From Egibacteraceae bacterium (GTDB taxonomy: Bacteria; Actinomycetota; Nitriliruptoria; Euzebyales; Egibacteraceae): DNA of 64,000 nucleotides. Where the stretch lies: positions 19,819 to 83,818 of the forward strand of contig JAUJNX010000006.1 in the NCBI GenBank assembly GCA_030447925.1, read 5' to 3'. The notes below the pieces were generated by a model that was not told the origin of the DNA, did not search any database, and saw only the letters and a list, made by a program, of their open reading frames with translations. Made by a program: the position numbers and the translations under genes. Of the stretch, positions 1 to 8,784 are shown in pieces; the first letter of the stretch is position 1; the number at the start of each line of letters is the position of its first letter.

Positions 1-268
1 CGCGCGTCCGGCTCGCGCCCCGCGAAGCGGTGATCCTGGCTTCCTGACCTCGCCGGGACCGGGGCCGGGACAGGATCCGGCCCCGGACGGGGGACGGGAG
101 CCGATCCGTCCACCGCCCGGGGCCGGGGAACACCGGTCCCGTCGGGCCCGAGCCGATGGGCCCTCTGGAACCGATGCGAGGTTGGCCGCTGCGAGGGTGG
201 TGCGACCAGCCGCGGCAAACCCTAGGTGCGGACCGTGCCCGGCACGTGCCGCGGGCGTTACGGACGAG
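1..268. other. Gene-free left edge
   Basis: I see no convincing coding region here. The stretch holds one strong hairpin (listed separately) and otherwise featureless GC-rich DNA. The tail of a gene lying left of the window may end before the hairpin, but nothing in the sequence proves it. Confidence 0.4.
59..86. terminator. GC-rich hairpin, possible terminator
   Basis: A perfect 10-bp inverted repeat, CCGGGGCCGG and CCGGCCCCGG, is separated by an 8-nt loop. There is no T-run, so it is either a factor-assisted transcription stop behind a gene left of the window or simply a GC-rich palindrome. It lies downstream of the minus-strand lrp gene as well, so it could serve both sides. Confidence 0.3.
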
Positions 269-691
269 TTAAACGTCGTGCTGGCGCAGCACGACGAAGC
301 TCGTGGTCGTCACCGTCTCCCGCCACGAGGCGATGCGGTCGAGCAGCACGTCGAGCTCGGCGGCGCTGGGAGCCGCGACCCGGGCCAGCAGGTCGTACTC
401 GCCCGCCACGCTCTCGACCTGGCTGACCTCCGCCAGGGACAGCAGCCGCCGCACGTAGACGCGGACGTCGGGGGTGCGCACCTGGATCGCGACCCGCGCC
501 ACGTGGCCGGCGCCCGCCGACGGCAGCGCCACGTCGGCCCGGTAGCCGGTGATCACGCCGGTCTCCTCCAGCCGGCGCACCCGGGCGAGCGTCGCCGTCC
601 GCGACAGGCCCACGCTGCGGCCCAGCGCCGCCATCGACAGGCGCGCGTCGCGGCGCAGCAGCGCCACGAGCTGCTCGTCGGTCCGGTCCAC
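269..691 (-). CDS. Lrp/AsnC-family transcriptional regulator
   Basis: A 140-residue protein, the usual size for Lrp/AsnC regulators. Residues 1-60 form the winged-helix DNA reader (GRSVGLSRTAT in the recognition region, then VITGYRA at the wing), and residues 65-140 form the RAM ligand-binding half, including GEYDLLARV. The GTG start at 691 has GGGGAGG five bases upstream. The gene is divergent from the lysine aminotransferase gene, the same pairing known in Mycobacterium tuberculosis (lrpA next to lat), so I infer that it controls lysine catabolism, probably sensing lysine or another amino acid. The family assignment is firm; the ligand is inference. Confidence 0.9.
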   Translation of the reverse strand: MDRTDEQLVALLRRDARLSMAALGRSVGLSRTATLARVRRLEETGVITGYRADVALPSAGAGHVARVAIQVRTPDVRVYVRRLLSLAEVSQVESVAGEYDLLARVAAPSAAELDVLLDRIASWRETVTTTSFVVLRQHDV

Positions 692-824
692 CCGCCTCCC
701 CTGACGTTGCGTCGGCGCGATCCTACGATCCGCACGCCATCCGGCTGGCCTCCCGACGCTCCCGCCCCCGGACCTGTCACACCCGCCCCCGACAATGAGG
801 GCCGGACGAGGAGGAGCGACACCG
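692..824. promoter_or_regulatory. Divergent lrp/lat control region
   Basis: The 133 bp between the divergent lrp and lat starts must hold both promoters and probably the Lrp binding sites. A TACGAT hexamer at about 723-728 is a candidate -10 element. The lat start at 825 has a GAGGAGGAG ribosome site. I could not define an Lrp consensus. Confidence 0.35.
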
Positions 825-2180
825 ATGCCGACCCGACCCGCTGACGTGCACGACCGGCTGCGCCGCCACCTGCTGGTGGACGGCTACGACCTGGTGCTCG
901 ACCTCGCGGCCAGCCGCGGATCGTGGCTGGTCGACGCGCGCGACGGCACGCGCCACCTCGACCTGTTCACCTCGTTCGCGTCGTCGCCGCTGGGGATGAA
1001 CCCGCCGGAGCTGACCGGCGACCCGGCCTTCCTGGCGGAGCTGGCGGCGGTCGCGGTGAACAAGCCCGCCAACTCCGACCTCTACACGAGCGCCCTCGCC
1101 GACTTCGTCGACACCTTCGCCCGCGTCCTGGGCGACCCCGCCCTGCCGTGGCTGTTCTTCGTGGAGGGCGGCGCGCTCGCGGTGGAGAACGCGCTGAAGA
1201 CGGCCTTCGACTGGAAGTCGCGCCACAACGAGGCGGCCGGGCGGGACCCCGTGCTGGGGACGCGCGTGCTGCACCTCACCGGCGCGTTCCACGGCCGCAG
1301 CGGCTACACCCTCAGCCTCACCAACACCGACCCGGTGAAGACCGCGCGCTTCCCGACCTTCGACTGGCCGCGCATCGACACCCCCGTCGCGCTGTTCCCC
1401 GCCGACGACCACGCGGCAGCGGTCGCGGCCGCGGAGGACCGCGCCCTGGAGCAGGCGCGCGCCGCCTTCGCCGCCCACCCCCACGACATCGCCTGCTTCG
1501 TCGCGGAACCCATCCAGGGTGAGGGCGGGGACCGCCACCTGCGGCCGGCGTTCCTGCAGTCGATGCAGGACCTGTGCCGCCGCCACGACGCGCTGTTCGT
1601 GCTCGACGAGGTCCAGACCGGTTGCGGCCTCACCGGCACCCCGTGGGCCTACCAGCAGCTGGGCGTCCAGCCCGACGTGGTCGCCTTCGGCAAGAAGACC
1701 CAGGTGTGCGGGGTCATGGCCGGCGGGCGCGTCGGGGAGGTGGCCGACAACGTCTTCCGCGTGCCCTCGCGGATCAACTCGACCTGGGGCGGCAACCTGA
1801 CCGACATGGTGCGGTCCCGCCGCATGCTCGAGGTTCTCGAAGCGCAGGGCCTGATCGAGGCCGCCGCCACCAAGGGCAAGCGCCTGCTGGACGGGCTGCA
1901 GGCCCTGGCGGCGGCCCACCCGATCGTGACCCAGCCGCGCGGGCGGGGTCTGATGTGCGCGTTCGACCTGCCCGACGCGGCGCTGCGCGACGATGTCGTG
2001 CGCCGCCTGCGCGTGGAGGAGCGGGTGCTGCTGCTGCCCTGCGGCACCCGGTCGATCCGCTTCCGCCCGTCGCTCGCGGTCACCGAGGACGAGCTGGACC
2101 TCGGCCTCGCCGCCCTCGACCGCGTCCTGGCCCGGCCCCGGCCCGCACCGCCGGTGCCGGTGGGCGCCACCACCACGTGA
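825..2180 (+). CDS. lat: L-lysine 6-transaminase
   Basis: PLP-dependent class III aminotransferase of 451 residues that would move the epsilon-amino group of lysine to 2-oxoglutarate, giving 2-aminoadipate semialdehyde (cyclising to piperideine-6-carboxylate). The motif FGKKTQVCG (residues 288-296) contains the PLP lysine as in characterised Lat proteins, and LDEVQTGCG supplies the PLP-binding Asp. I chose ATG 825 rather than ATG 795 because a GAGGAGGAG site sits just before it. The next gene starts 11 bp on and encodes the semialdehyde dehydrogenase, so the pair oxidises lysine to 2-aminoadipate. Lrp lies divergently upstream. In some actinobacteria lat-pcd feeds beta-lactam synthesis; no such genes are present here, so catabolism is more likely. 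Confidence 0.93.
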   Translation: MPTRPADVHDRLRRHLLVDGYDLVLDLAASRGSWLVDARDGTRHLDLFTSFASSPLGMNPPELTGDPAFLAELAAVAVNKPANSDLYTSALADFVDTFARVLGDPALPWLFFVEGGALAVENALKTAFDWKSRHNEAAGRDPVLGTRVLHLTGAFHGRSGYTLSLTNTDPVKTARFPTFDWPRIDTPVALFPADDHAAAVAAAEDRALEQARAAFAAHPHDIACFVAEPIQGEGGDRHLRPAFLQSMQDLCRRHDALFVLDEVQTGCGLTGTPWAYQQLGVQPDVVAFGKKTQVCGVMAGGRVGEVADNVFRVPSRINSTWGGNLTDMVRSRRMLEVLEAQGLIEAAATKGKRLLDGLQALAAAHPIVTQPRGRGLMCAFDLPDAALRDDVVRRLRVEERVLLLPCGTRSIRFRPSLAVTEDELDLGLAALDRVLARPRPAPPVPVGATTT

Positions 2181-2191
2181 GAGGAACCCCC

Positions 2192-3745
2192 ATGACCCGC
2201 AGCATCGCCTCGCTCGTCGGCGGCCGCGCCCGGCCCGGCACCGGCGACACCCTGGCGTCGCGCAACCCGGCCCAGCTCGGCGACGTGGTCGCCGAGGCCG
2301 CCCTCGCCGACCGGGCGCTGTTCGTGGAGGCCTGCGCGACGGCGCGGGAGGCGCAGCGCGACTGGGCCGCCACGCCCGCCCCCGTGCGCGGCCGGGTCAT
2401 CGCCGCCGTCGGCCGCCTGGTCGAGGCCAACAAGGAGCCGCTCGCCCGCCTGGTCACGCGCGAGGTCGGCAAGCCCTACGCCGAGTCCCTCGGCGAGGTC
2501 CAGGAGATCATCGACACCTGCGACTTCTTCCTGGGGGAGGGGCGTCGCCTCTACGGCCAGACGGTGCCGTCGGAGATGCCCGACAAGCAGCTGTTCACCT
2601 TCCGCAACCCGGTGGGGGTCGCGGCGATCATCACGGCGGGGAACTTCCCGGTGGCGGTACCGGCGTGGTACCTGGTGCCCGCGCTGCTGTGCGGCAACGC
2701 CGTGGTCTGGAAGCCCGCGGAGTACGCCCCCGCGCTGGGCGACGCGCTGACCCGGCTGTTCCTCGCCGGCGGCGTGCCCGAGGGCGTGCTGTCCCTGGTG
2801 CTGGCCGACGGCGCCACGACCTTCGCCGGCCTGGAGGCCGCCCTGGAGGGCGGGCTGGTCGACAAGGTCGGCTTCACCGGGTCGACCGAGGTCGGGCGGC
2901 GGATCGGGGAGCTGTGCGGCCGCCACCTGCAGTCCCCGTGCCTGGAGCTGGGCGGCAAGAACCCGCTGGTCGTACTGCCCGACGCCGACCTCGACCTCGC
3001 CGTGGAGGGCGCGCTGTTCAGCGGGTTCGGCACGGCCGGCCAGCGCTGCACGTCCCTGGGCACCGTCATCGCCCACGAGGCGATCCACGACGAGTTCCTC
3101 GCCCGCTTCGACCGCGCGGTCCGCGCCGCGGCCATCGGCGACCCGATGCGCGACGTGCTCTACGGGCCGATGATCAGCGAGCGCTTCGCGGAGCGCTTCG
3201 ACGGGTGGCTGGAACTCGTGGAGGGCCACCACACCCTGCTGGGGTCGACCGGCATCGGGGCGATCACCGCGGACAACCCGCGCGAGGGCTTCGTCGGCGA
3301 CCCGGCCACCGGCCTGTACCGCCACCCCACGATCGTGGCGGGGGTGACGGCGAAGGACGAGGTGTACCGGACCGAGACCTTCGGCCCGATCGTCGGCGTG
3401 GCCCGCTGCGCGGACCTCGACGAGGCCATCGACCTGGCCAACGGCCACGGCTACGGGCTGTCCGCGGCGATCTACACGACCTCGCCGACGGCGGTGTTCC
3501 GCTTCCGCCAGCGGGTCTCGGCGGGGATGCTCAGCGTCAACAACTCCACGAGCGGTGCGGAGGCGCACCTGCCCTTCGGCGGCAACGGCAAGTCGGGCAA
3601 CGGCAGCCGCCAGTCGGGGGTCTGGGTGCTCGACCAGTTCACCCGCTGGCAGGCGATGAACTGGGACTACGCGGGCCACCTGCAGAAGGCGCAGATGGAC
3701 GTCGCCGAGGTGCGCGCCGACCCGGCCTTCCGCCTGGAGGACTGA
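2192..3745 (+). CDS. pcd: Aldehyde dehydrogenase, probable aminoadipate-semialdehyde dehydrogenase
   Basis: NAD(P)-dependent aldehyde dehydrogenase of 517 residues. The general base lies in LELGGKN (Glu252) and the catalytic cysteine in GQRCTSLG (Cys286); FTGSTEVG is the cofactor-binding turn and ETFGPIV the conserved C-terminal motif. ATG 2192 is the first plausible start after lat and follows a GAGGAA site. Directly behind lat, it would oxidise 2-aminoadipate semialdehyde/piperideine-6-carboxylate to 2-aminoadipate, as Pcd does. The superfamily is certain; the substrate rests on neighbourhood. Confidence 0.88.
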   Translation: MTRSIASLVGGRARPGTGDTLASRNPAQLGDVVAEAALADRALFVEACATAREAQRDWAATPAPVRGRVIAAVGRLVEANKEPLARLVTREVGKPYAESLGEVQEIIDTCDFFLGEGRRLYGQTVPSEMPDKQLFTFRNPVGVAAIITAGNFPVAVPAWYLVPALLCGNAVVWKPAEYAPALGDALTRLFLAGGVPEGVLSLVLADGATTFAGLEAALEGGLVDKVGFTGSTEVGRRIGELCGRHLQSPCLELGGKNPLVVLPDADLDLAVEGALFSGFGTAGQRCTSLGTVIAHEAIHDEFLARFDRAVRAAAIGDPMRDVLYGPMISERFAERFDGWLELVEGHHTLLGSTGIGAITADNPREGFVGDPATGLYRHPTIVAGVTAKDEVYRTETFGPIVGVARCADLDEAIDLANGHGYGLSAAIYTTSPTAVFRFRQRVSAGMLSVNNSTSGAEAHLPFGGNGKSGNGSRQSGVWVLDQFTRWQAMNWDYAGHLQKAQMDVAEVRADPAFRLED

Positions 3746-3782
3746 CCTTGGCAGCGGGGCGCGGGTGGGCGACCATGCAGCC

Positions 3783-4940
3783 ATGAGCGACCACCCCAGC
3801 CCGCCGGCCGTCCGCATCGGCGACGCCGAGCGCGACGCCGCGGAGGCGCGGCTGAACCGCGCGGTCGGGGCCGGGCAGCTCACCCTCGACGAGTTCTCCG
3901 AGCGCATGACCGCGGTCCTGGCCGCGCGGGTCCAGTCCGACCTCGACACCGTCCTGGCCGACCTGCCCGCGACCGCGCCCGGGCCGGCGCGTGCCCCCGC
4001 GCCGGGGGCGCGCGGGCCCGTCCGCCGCTGGCTCGTCGCGATCATGAGCGGGGAGACCACGCGGGGGCGCTGGCGCCCCGCGCCGCGGACCAACGCGGTG
4101 GCGGTCATGGGCGGGGTCGAGGTCGACCTGCGCGACGCGGAGGTCCCCCCGGAGGGCTTCACCCTCACCGCCACCGCGCTCATGGGCGGGGTCGAGGTGA
4201 TCGTCCCCGACGACGTGGCGGTCGAGGTGGGCGGGCTCGCCTTCATGGGCGGGCGCGAGGTGACCGCGGTCCAGCCCGACGACCCGCACGCCCCGGTCGT
4301 CCGCGTGCAGGCCTACGCGCTCATGGGCGGCGTGGAGATCCGCAACCCGACGCGCAAGGAGATCGACAAGGCGGCGAAGCGCGCCGGCCAGCGGCCGGCG
4401 GCCGTCGCCGCCGGAACCCGGCCGGAGCGCACGAGCGGGTCCACGGCCCTGCAACCTGCCGGGCCGCGCGCCGTCGAGCGCCACCAGGGCGGGTCCTGGT
4501 TCGGCCGCGCGGTCGCGGCGACCGCCATCGCCGCCGTGACGTCCCCGTTCTGGCTGCCCGGCGAGCCGGCGGTGGCCGCGTTCGGCAGCCGCACGGAGCG
4601 GGTCAGCGCCGTGGAGGTGGCGACGGACCCCACCTACAACGCCTCAACCGCCTTCGGCTCGGTCCGGGTGATCGTCCCCGACGGCACCATCGTGGATGAC
4701 AGCGGTCTCGCCGTCTTCGGCGCTTACCGTTGCCCGGCCTGCAGCGAGCCGGCCGCCCCTGGCGCCAGGACGGTCACCGTGCGCGGCGGCGCGGTGTTCG
4801 GCAGCGTTCTGGTTCTCACCGAGAGCCAGGCGCAGGGCGATGCGGCCGAGGAGGCGTTCGAGGAGGCCGAGGAGGCGCGGGAGGAGGCGCTCGAGCGGGC
4901 GGAGGAGGCGCGCGAGGAGGCCGAGGACGCGGCGGACTGA
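3783..4940 (+). CDS. DUF1707 and LiaF-like repeat protein with C-terminal coiled coil
   Basis: A 385-residue protein with an N-terminal DUF1707 (SHOCT-like) domain, residues about 8-60 (RIGDAERDAAEARL, then FSERMTAVLAAR). This is followed by repeated AVMGGVEVDL / ALMGGVEVIV / AFMGGREVT / ALMGGVEIR segments typical of the cell-wall-stress LiaF-like fold, then a second set built on AFGSVRVIV and AVFGSVLVL. A central hydrophobic stretch near residue 245 could be a membrane anchor. The last 35 residues are almost only Glu, Ala and Arg, a predicted coiled coil. Such proteins are common in actinobacteria near envelope-stress systems; the molecular role is unknown. ATG 3783 is preferred over GTG 3765. 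Confidence 0.7.
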   Translation: MSDHPSPPAVRIGDAERDAAEARLNRAVGAGQLTLDEFSERMTAVLAARVQSDLDTVLADLPATAPGPARAPAPGARGPVRRWLVAIMSGETTRGRWRPAPRTNAVAVMGGVEVDLRDAEVPPEGFTLTATALMGGVEVIVPDDVAVEVGGLAFMGGREVTAVQPDDPHAPVVRVQAYALMGGVEIRNPTRKEIDKAAKRAGQRPAAVAAGTRPERTSGSTALQPAGPRAVERHQGGSWFGRAVAATAIAAVTSPFWLPGEPAVAAFGSRTERVSAVEVATDPTYNASTAFGSVRVIVPDGTIVDDSGLAVFGAYRCPACSEPAAPGARTVTVRGGAVFGSVLVLTESQAQGDAAEEAFEEAEEAREEALERAEEAREEAEDAAD

Positions 4941-4999
4941 CCCCTGCGCCCGCGGGGCGACGGGGACGGGCACGGGCGACGGGCGGACCGGGGGCGGGC

Positions 5000-6625
5000 G
5001 TGGCGGAGTTCGACTACGTGGTGGTGGGCGGCGGGACCGCGGGCTGCGTCCTGGCCAACCGGTTGACCGAGGACCCCGACGTCACCGTCCTGCTCCTGGA
5101 GGCAGGCCCCCCGGACCGCAAGCTGGAGATCCGCATCCCCGCCGCGTTCCCCAAGCTGTACCGGTCCGCCGTGGACTGGGACTACCGCACCATCCCGCAG
5201 GCGGGGCTGGACGGGCGCGAGGTCTACTGGCCGCGGGGCAAGACCCTGGGGGGCAGCTCGTCGATCAACGCGATGATGTGGCTGCGCGGCCACGGCGCGG
5301 ACTACGACGGCTGGGGCGTGCCCGGCTGGTCGTTCCCCGAGACCCTCCCGTACTTCCGCCGCGCGGAGGGCAACCTGCGCGGTGCCGACGCCTGGCGGGG
5401 GGGCGACGGGCCCGTCGCGGTCAGCGACCCCCTCGCCGCGCACCCCGCGAGCCGCGCGTTCGTGGACGCGGCGGTCGCGACGGGCACCCCGGCGGCGGGC
5501 GACCTCAACGGCGCCGGGTCCGAGGGCGTCGGCCTGGTCCAGCTGACCCAGCGGCGAGGGCGCCGCCACAGCGCCGCCGACGCCTACCTGCGCCCGGCGC
5601 TGCGCCGGGCCAACCTCACCGTGGCGACCGGTGCCCACGTCCGCGGGGTGACGGTGACGCGCGGGCGGGCCGACGGGGTGGTCGCCCAGGTCGGCGGGCG
5701 CCCCCGCGCCGTCCGCGCGGCCCGCGAGGTGGTGCTCTGCGGCGGCGCGGTCAACAGCCCGCAGCTGCTGCTGCTGTCGGGCATCGGCCCGGCCGACGAG
5801 CTGCGCGCACTCGGCCTGCCCGTCGTCGCCGACGCCCCGCAGGTGGGCCGCAACCTCCAGGACCACCTCAGCGCCGGCCCGCGCTTCCACCTGCGCGAGC
5901 CGCGGTCGCTGCTGACGGCGGACTCGCCCGCCAACCTGGCCCGCTGGCTGCTGCTCGGCCGCGGCCAGCTGACCAGCAACATCGCCGAGGCCGCGCTGTT
6001 CACGCGCACCCGCGACGACCTGGTCGCCCCCGATCTGGAGCTCGTCTTCGCCCCGGTGCTGTTCGTCGACGAGGGCCTGACCGTCCCCGCCGACCACGGC
6101 GTCACCCTGGGCGGGATCGTGCTGCAGCCACGCAGCGCCGGGGCCATCACGCTGGCCGGCGCCGACCCGCTCGCGCCGCCCGCGATCGACCCCCGCTACC
6201 TCACCGACCCGGGCGGCGAGGACCTGCGCGTCCTGCTCGCCGGCTACCGGCTCGCCCGGCGGATCGCGGCGACCCGCCCGCTGGCCGACCACCTGGCTGG
6301 CGAGGAGGCCCCCGGCGCCGAGCTCACCTCCGACGCCGACATCGCCGCCGCCGCCCGGCTCAGCGCCCAGACCCTGTACCACCCGGTCGGGACCTGCCGG
6401 ATGGGCACCGACGACGCGAGCGTCGTGGACCCCGACCTGCGCGTCCGCGGCGTCGACGGGCTCCGCGTGGTCGACGCGTCGGTGTTCCCGACCGTCCCGC
6501 GCGGCCACACGATGGCCCCCGTCTACATGCTCGCCGAGAAGGCCGCCGACCTGCTCCGCGCCCGCACCCCGGCCGCGCCGGCCGCGGCGGACGCGTCGCC
6601 GGCGAGGACCGGCCCGCGCCGGTAG
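5000..6625 (+). CDS. GMC-family FAD-dependent oxidoreductase
   Basis: A 541-residue glucose-methanol-choline oxidoreductase. The FAD-binding Rossmann motif is YVVVGGGTAGCVLANRL near the N-terminus with LLLEAG behind it, GKTLGGSSSINAM is the first GMC signature, and VNSPQLLLLSGIG the second. Active-site histidines are expected in HPVGTCRMG (His461) and RGHTMAP (His503). It resembles choline/alcohol dehydrogenases; the substrate cannot be told. The GTG start at 5000 lies 59 bp after the preceding gene. It is convergent with the ThDP enzyme gene, whose product could use a related keto or aldehyde compound, but that is speculation. Confidence 0.88.
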   Translation: MAEFDYVVVGGGTAGCVLANRLTEDPDVTVLLLEAGPPDRKLEIRIPAAFPKLYRSAVDWDYRTIPQAGLDGREVYWPRGKTLGGSSSINAMMWLRGHGADYDGWGVPGWSFPETLPYFRRAEGNLRGADAWRGGDGPVAVSDPLAAHPASRAFVDAAVATGTPAAGDLNGAGSEGVGLVQLTQRRGRRHSAADAYLRPALRRANLTVATGAHVRGVTVTRGRADGVVAQVGGRPRAVRAAREVVLCGGAVNSPQLLLLSGIGPADELRALGLPVVADAPQVGRNLQDHLSAGPRFHLREPRSLLTADSPANLARWLLLGRGQLTSNIAEAALFTRTRDDLVAPDLELVFAPVLFVDEGLTVPADHGVTLGGIVLQPRSAGAITLAGADPLAPPAIDPRYLTDPGGEDLRVLLAGYRLARRIAATRPLADHLAGEEAPGAELTSDADIAAAARLSAQTLYHPVGTCRMGTDDASVVDPDLRVRGVDGLRVVDASVFPTVPRGHTMAPVYMLAEKAADLLRARTPAAPAAADASPARTGPRR

Positions 6626-6641
6626 CGCACCCGCCCGTCCG

Positions 6642-8282
6642 CTAGCGGGCCGTGCGGTACCAGCGGGGGGAGGTCGTGGGGGGCGGGTCCAGGGTGGCCC
6701 GGGCCACCAGGACCGACGGGGCCGGGTCGGCGGCGTGGGCCGCGAGGGCGGTCGCGAAGGCGTCGCCCAGCCCGTCGACGGTCTCGGCGCGGACCCCGAA
6801 GCTCGCGGCCATCGCCGCGAAGTCCGGGGTGCGCAGGTCGACCCCGAAGGGGGTCTCACCGGCCCGGCGCTGGTCGTAGCGCAGCATCCCGTAGCCGCCG
6901 TCGTCGACGACGACCGCGGTCAGCGGCACCTGCTCCTGGGCCACGGTCGCCAGCTCGCCGCAGGCGAACAGGAACCCGCCGTCGCCCGACACCGACACCA
7001 CGGGGCCGGCGCCGGCCAGCGCCGCCCCGATCGCCGCCGGGAAGGCGTAGCCCAACGTCCCCCAGCCGACCGGGTACTGCAGGCCCCGCGGCCGCCGCAC
7101 CTGCCCGAACCCCGCCAGCCAGTAGCCGGGGATGCACATGTCGGCGACCACGACGGCCTCCGCCGGCAGGGCCGACCCGACGCCGTCCAGGAAGGCGACC
7201 GCCTCCGGCGCCTCGTCCGCCAGCCGCGCCCGCACCGCGGCCCGCCGGCCCGCCAGGTCCTGCGCGAGCGCGTCCAGACCGCTGCGTTCCCCCACCCGCA
7301 GCGCCAGCGCCGCGACGGTGTCGTGGGCGTCGGCGGCCAGGACCACGTCGGGCCGGTACGCCTTGGCCGCGTCGACCGGGTCCACGTTCACGGCCACGAG
7401 CCGCGGCGGGGGCGGCTGCGCCCAGTTCTGCGTCGTCATCCCGTCGAAGTCGGTCCCGACCGCGATCACGAGGTCGGCCGCGTCCCACAGGTTCCCGGCC
7501 TCCGGCACGTGCGGCGGCAGGCCGACGGCGCAGGGGTGGTCCGGGGGCAGCAACCCCGCGGCGCCGTAGGTGGTGAGCACCGGGGCGGCCAGGCGCTCGG
7601 CCAGCAGCGCGACGGGCGCCTGCGCCCCGGCGCGCAGGGCGCCGCCGCCGCACCAGACCAGCACCCGGTCGGCGGCGTCGATCAGCGCGGCGGCCCGGTC
7701 GATGTCGGCGGCGGGCGCGACCGTCGGCCGCGCGTCGTCCACTGACGCCCGCAGATGGGTGCCGCCGACGCGGGCGGCCAGGACGTCGGTCGGGATCTCC
7801 AGGTAGACCGGCCGGGCGGGCGGGTCCAGCGCGTGCCAGGCGGCCAGCTCGACGGCCGCCCGGACCTCCGCCGGGTCGGTGACCCGCACGGTCGCCTTGG
7901 TCACCGGGGCGAACATGGCGGCCTGGTCGGTGGTCTCGTGCAGGACGCCGCAGTACACGCCCGGCCGCCGCAGCGTGGTGGGGATGTCGGTGGCCACGAC
8001 CACGATCGGCGACCCCGACGCGTAGGCCTCGCCCACCGCCGCCAGCGTGTTCGCCGCCCCCGGCCCGGTGGTGGTCAGAGCCACCCCCACCCGCCCCGAC
8101 GCCCGGGCGTAGCCGTCTGCGGCGTAGGCGGCGGTCTGCTCGTGGCGGACCCCGACCAGCCGGATCGCCGAGTCGGCGAGGGCGCGCCACGCGGGCAGGT
8201 TGTGGACCCCCGGCAGCCCGAAGGCGACGTCCACGCCCCGCGACTCCAGCCCCAGGACCAGCAGCTCGCCACCGGTCGGCAC
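6642..8282 (-). CDS. Thiamine diphosphate-dependent enzyme, acetolactate synthase/decarboxylase-like
   Basis: A 546-residue ThDP enzyme with the three usual domains: the N-terminal Pyr domain with the catalytic Glu in GVRHEQTAAYAADGYAR and GPGAANTL, a central domain around residues 190-320, and the C-terminal PP domain with the ThDP/Mg motif GDGGFLFACGEL followed by DDGGYGM where NN is more usual. It resembles the acetolactate synthase-like group that includes 5-guanidino-2-oxopentanoate decarboxylase and other 2-oxoacid decarboxylases. No small regulatory subunit is adjacent, which argues against a biosynthetic acetolactate synthase. Stop codon TAG lies within a GCTAGC hexamer 16 bp from the end of the convergent GMC gene. 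Confidence 0.82.
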   Translation of the reverse strand: MPTGGELLVLGLESRGVDVAFGLPGVHNLPAWRALADSAIRLVGVRHEQTAAYAADGYARASGRVGVALTTTGPGAANTLAAVGEAYASGSPIVVVATDIPTTLRRPGVYCGVLHETTDQAAMFAPVTKATVRVTDPAEVRAAVELAAWHALDPPARPVYLEIPTDVLAARVGGTHLRASVDDARPTVAPAADIDRAAALIDAADRVLVWCGGGALRAGAQAPVALLAERLAAPVLTTYGAAGLLPPDHPCAVGLPPHVPEAGNLWDAADLVIAVGTDFDGMTTQNWAQPPPPRLVAVNVDPVDAAKAYRPDVVLAADAHDTVAALALRVGERSGLDALAQDLAGRRAAVRARLADEAPEAVAFLDGVGSALPAEAVVVADMCIPGYWLAGFGQVRRPRGLQYPVGWGTLGYAFPAAIGAALAGAGPVVSVSGDGGFLFACGELATVAQEQVPLTAVVVDDGGYGMLRYDQRRAGETPFGVDLRTPDFAAMAASFGVRAETVDGLGDAFATALAAHAADPAPSVLVARATLDPPPTTSPRWYRTAR

Positions 8283-8395
8283 GCGCCCCCCTCGCTCGTC
8301 GGATCGGCGCGCCGACGCTACCGCACGGCGACGGGCGCCCAGGGACGCCCACCGCTGCTAACGTCGGCGGCCGATCCAGGGAGGTGGCGGGGGCG

Positions 8396-8584
8396 GTGGC
8401 ACGCGCGCGGCGGCCGGTCTTCCTCGCCTCTCTGATCGGCGCGTGCGCCGCGCTCGTCGGCCTGGCGCTGCTCCCGCCGTACCCGTGGCTCGCCGCCCTC
8501 GTCCTGCTGGCGCTGGGCCTATCGGCGGCGCTGCGCTCGCTGTGCGCCTCCGACGAGGCCCCCGTCGCGGAGGCCGCCGCGTGA
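8396..8584 (+). CDS. Small two-helix membrane protein
   Basis: A 62-residue protein with two hydrophobic stretches, VFLASLIGACAALVGLALL and a second helix around WLAALVLLALGLSAAL, and a short charged tail. GTG 8396 is preferred over GTG 8384 because the AGGGAGG ribosome site at about 8378-8384 gives proper spacing only for the later start. Its stop overlaps the start of the next small gene (GTGA). I do not recognise a family; it looks like the DUF3017-type small actinobacterial membrane proteins, but that is only a resemblance. Confidence 0.55.
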   Translation: MARARRPVFLASLIGACAALVGLALLPPYPWLAALVLLALGLSAALRSLCASDEAPVAEAAA

Positions 8585-8778
8585 GCGCCTCGGACTGGCC
8601 CGACGACGACCGCTGGGACGGCGACGACCGCGACGACGTCCTCGAGCACGACCTCCCGCCGCACGGCGAGGTCAGCGAGGCACGCCGCGACGACCGCCCG
8701 CGGCCCGCGCGCCGGCGCCGGGCGGGAGGGCCGGCGGCTTCCGACGCGGCAGCCGAGGACGTGCCGCCCCCGGGCTGA
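8581..8778 (+). CDS. Small charged hypothetical protein
   Basis: A 65-residue, highly charged protein: the first half is rich in Asp (DWPDDDRWDGDDRDD), the second in Arg (RRDDRPRPARRRR). Its GTG start overlaps the stop of the preceding membrane protein by four bases, so the two are probably co-translated. No fold or family is recognised and it is likely disordered. It may be a real small gene or a chance frame; the overlap is the main support. Confidence 0.4.
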   Translation: MSASDWPDDDRWDGDDRDDVLEHDLPPHGEVSEARRDDRPRPARRRRAGGPAASDAAAEDVPPPG

Positions 8779-8784
8779 CCGTGG

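Noticed and set aside
1649..4246. An 865-codon minus-strand frame over lat, pcd and the DUF1707 gene
   Set aside because: Repetitive Arg/Gly/Ala composition, no domains, opposite three well-supported genes.
4724..6859. A 711-codon minus-strand frame opposite the GMC gene
   Set aside because: Antisense shadow of the GMC oxidoreductase; sequence composition is low complexity.
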